Source: Planomonospora sp. ID82291
Lineage (GTDB): Bacteria; Actinomycetota; Actinomycetes; Streptosporangiales; Streptosporangiaceae
NCBI RefSeq assembly: GCF_015711645.1
Contig: NZ_JABTEX010000001.1
Span: 868,001-932,000, forward strand
DNA length: 64,000 bases
Reading direction: 5' to 3'
Shown here: positions 63,466-64,000 of the stretch, piece after piece
How the letters are laid out: each line of letters begins with the position of its first letter
Numbering within the stretch: position 1 is the first letter of the stretch
Made by a program: the position numbers and the translations under genes
The notes under the pieces: model-generated
What the model saw: the letters and a program-made list of their open reading frames with translations, nothing else
Told to the model about the DNA's origin: nothing
Databases searched by the model: none

Positions 63466-64000
63466 TCCAGGGACGCGACGTGAGCATGCCGGTGCGCGTC
63501 CGGGACGCCGCGGTCTGCAGTGCCTCCTACCTGGTGCGGGCCGACGCGGCCCGGGCGGTGCTCGCCTACTCCGGGCTGGACGCCGCCGAGGTCCTGCCCG
63601 GCAGGGCCCTGTGCACGCTGGCGTTCGTCGACTACGCCGACGGCGACCTGGACGCCTACCACGAGTTCGGCGTCGCCTTCATGATCCGGCCGCCCGAGGC
63701 GGGCCCGCCGCCGCGCCGGGGGCTGCGCGCGAACCTGGCGGAGCTGCGCCGGTCCGGGGCCGGGTTCTTCGTCCACTGGCTCCCGGTGGACCAGGGCTTC
63801 ACCCTGGAGGCGGGCCGGACGATCTGGGGGTTCCCCAAGGAGCCGGCGGACATCGACCTGCGGCTGGCCTCGCCGTACAAGCGGTGCGTCGTCCGCAAGG
63901 ACGGCCGCCTGGTGGTCGACCTGCTGGTCAGACCCGGGTTCCGGGTGCCCGTCCCGGCGAGCGCGACGCCCTTCGACGCCTACAGCCACCTGGACGGCGT
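63450..64000 (+). CDS. Acetoacetate decarboxylase-like protein (3' part beyond window edge)
   Basis: The frame starts at ATG 63450 (MARHLIQGRDVSMPVRVRD) and runs off the right edge (183 codons seen). TIWGFPKEPADIDLRL, with its lysine in the position of the Schiff-base lysine of acetoacetate decarboxylase, and VGVAFMIRP-like GVAFMIRPPEAG match the ADC family. These enzymes decarboxylate acetoacetate or act on other keto acids. The 16-bp overlap with the GT4 gene suggests co-transcription. The C-terminus is outside the window, so completeness is unknown. Confidence 0.8.
   Translation, partial: MARHLIQGRDVSMPVRVRDAAVCSASYLVRADAARAVLAYSGLDAAEVLPGRALCTLAFVDYADGDLDAYHEFGVAFMIRPPEAGPPPRRGLRANLAELRRSGAGFFVHWLPVDQGFTLEAGRTIWGFPKEPADIDLRLASPYKRCVVRKDGRLVVDLLVRPGFRVPVPASATPFDAYSHLDG

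Noticed and set aside
47820-64000. Secondary-metabolite biosynthetic cluster
   Set aside because: The region has wall-glycan and lipid-sugar genes but no polyketide, nonribosomal peptide or terpene core enzyme.

Overview
The window is chromosomal DNA from a high-GC actinomycete (most genes are well over 70% G+C). A family such as Streptosporangiaceae is the best guess. The guess rests on a WhiB regulator, the F420 genes fbiA, fbiB and fbiC, SpoIIM and RDD membrane proteins, a whiJ/abaA-type HTH-DUF397-RsbW locus, and a gene order that resembles, from memory, the Mycobacterium tuberculosis sahH-manB-whiB2-fbiAB-manC-LCP segment. No rRNA, tRNA or CRISPR array was recognised.

Region 1 (1-8.9 kb) is a defence island. 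A type I restriction-modification operon reads leftward: an HTH/degenerate-methylase protein, then hsdM, then hsdS, which runs off the left edge. A small membrane protein follows, then a two-gene Gabija-like operon (OLD-family ATPase/TOPRIM nuclease plus UvrD-like helicase) that ends in a strong terminator.

Region 2 (8.9-17.2 kb) holds a whiJ/abaA-like regulatory locus with a direct-repeat operator, a PD-(D/E)XK-like protein, a divergent SpoIIM/RDD pair, and a divergent secreted LVIVD protein/DUF305 lipoprotein pair.

Region 3 (17.3-37.3 kb) is the conserved actinobacterial housekeeping block. It has two tandem S-adenosylhomocysteine hydrolase genes separated by a strong hairpin, a MerR regulator under a palindrome, a Fic protein, a CDF transporter, and an SIS isomerase-Trm112-ManB operon for mannose metabolism. 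DUF3499, an inactive-looking zincin, DUF5719, a large glycosyltransferase, WhiB, a long disordered membrane protein, and fbiA-fbiB complete it.

Region 4 (37.4-47.8 kb) has an RmlD-like reductase, and a TnpB (IS200/IS605-type) element that interrupts the start of a DUF6941-like gene. It also has an orphan HicB-like gene, a solute-binding/VWA lipoprotein-like protein, fbiC, a DNA glycosylase and a ManC-like nucleotidyltransferase.

Region 5 (47.8-64 kb) is a cell-envelope glycan region: two flippase-like membrane proteins, a methyltransferase, GT2 and GT4 glycosyltransferases, and two GT-C-like membrane transferases. It also has an LCP ligase, an acyltransferase-3, another GT4, and a partial acetoacetate-decarboxylase-like gene. 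Embedded in it are two adjacent genes that each carry two copies of an FtsX-extracellular-like domain but no ABC permease, which is the most unusual protein arrangement in the window.

Functionally, ManB, the SIS protein and ManC would supply activated mannose. The polyprenol-type GT2, the flippases, the GT-C enzymes and LCP would assemble and attach wall glycans. FbiA, FbiB and FbiC make cofactor F420, and SahH recycles the product of methyltransferases.
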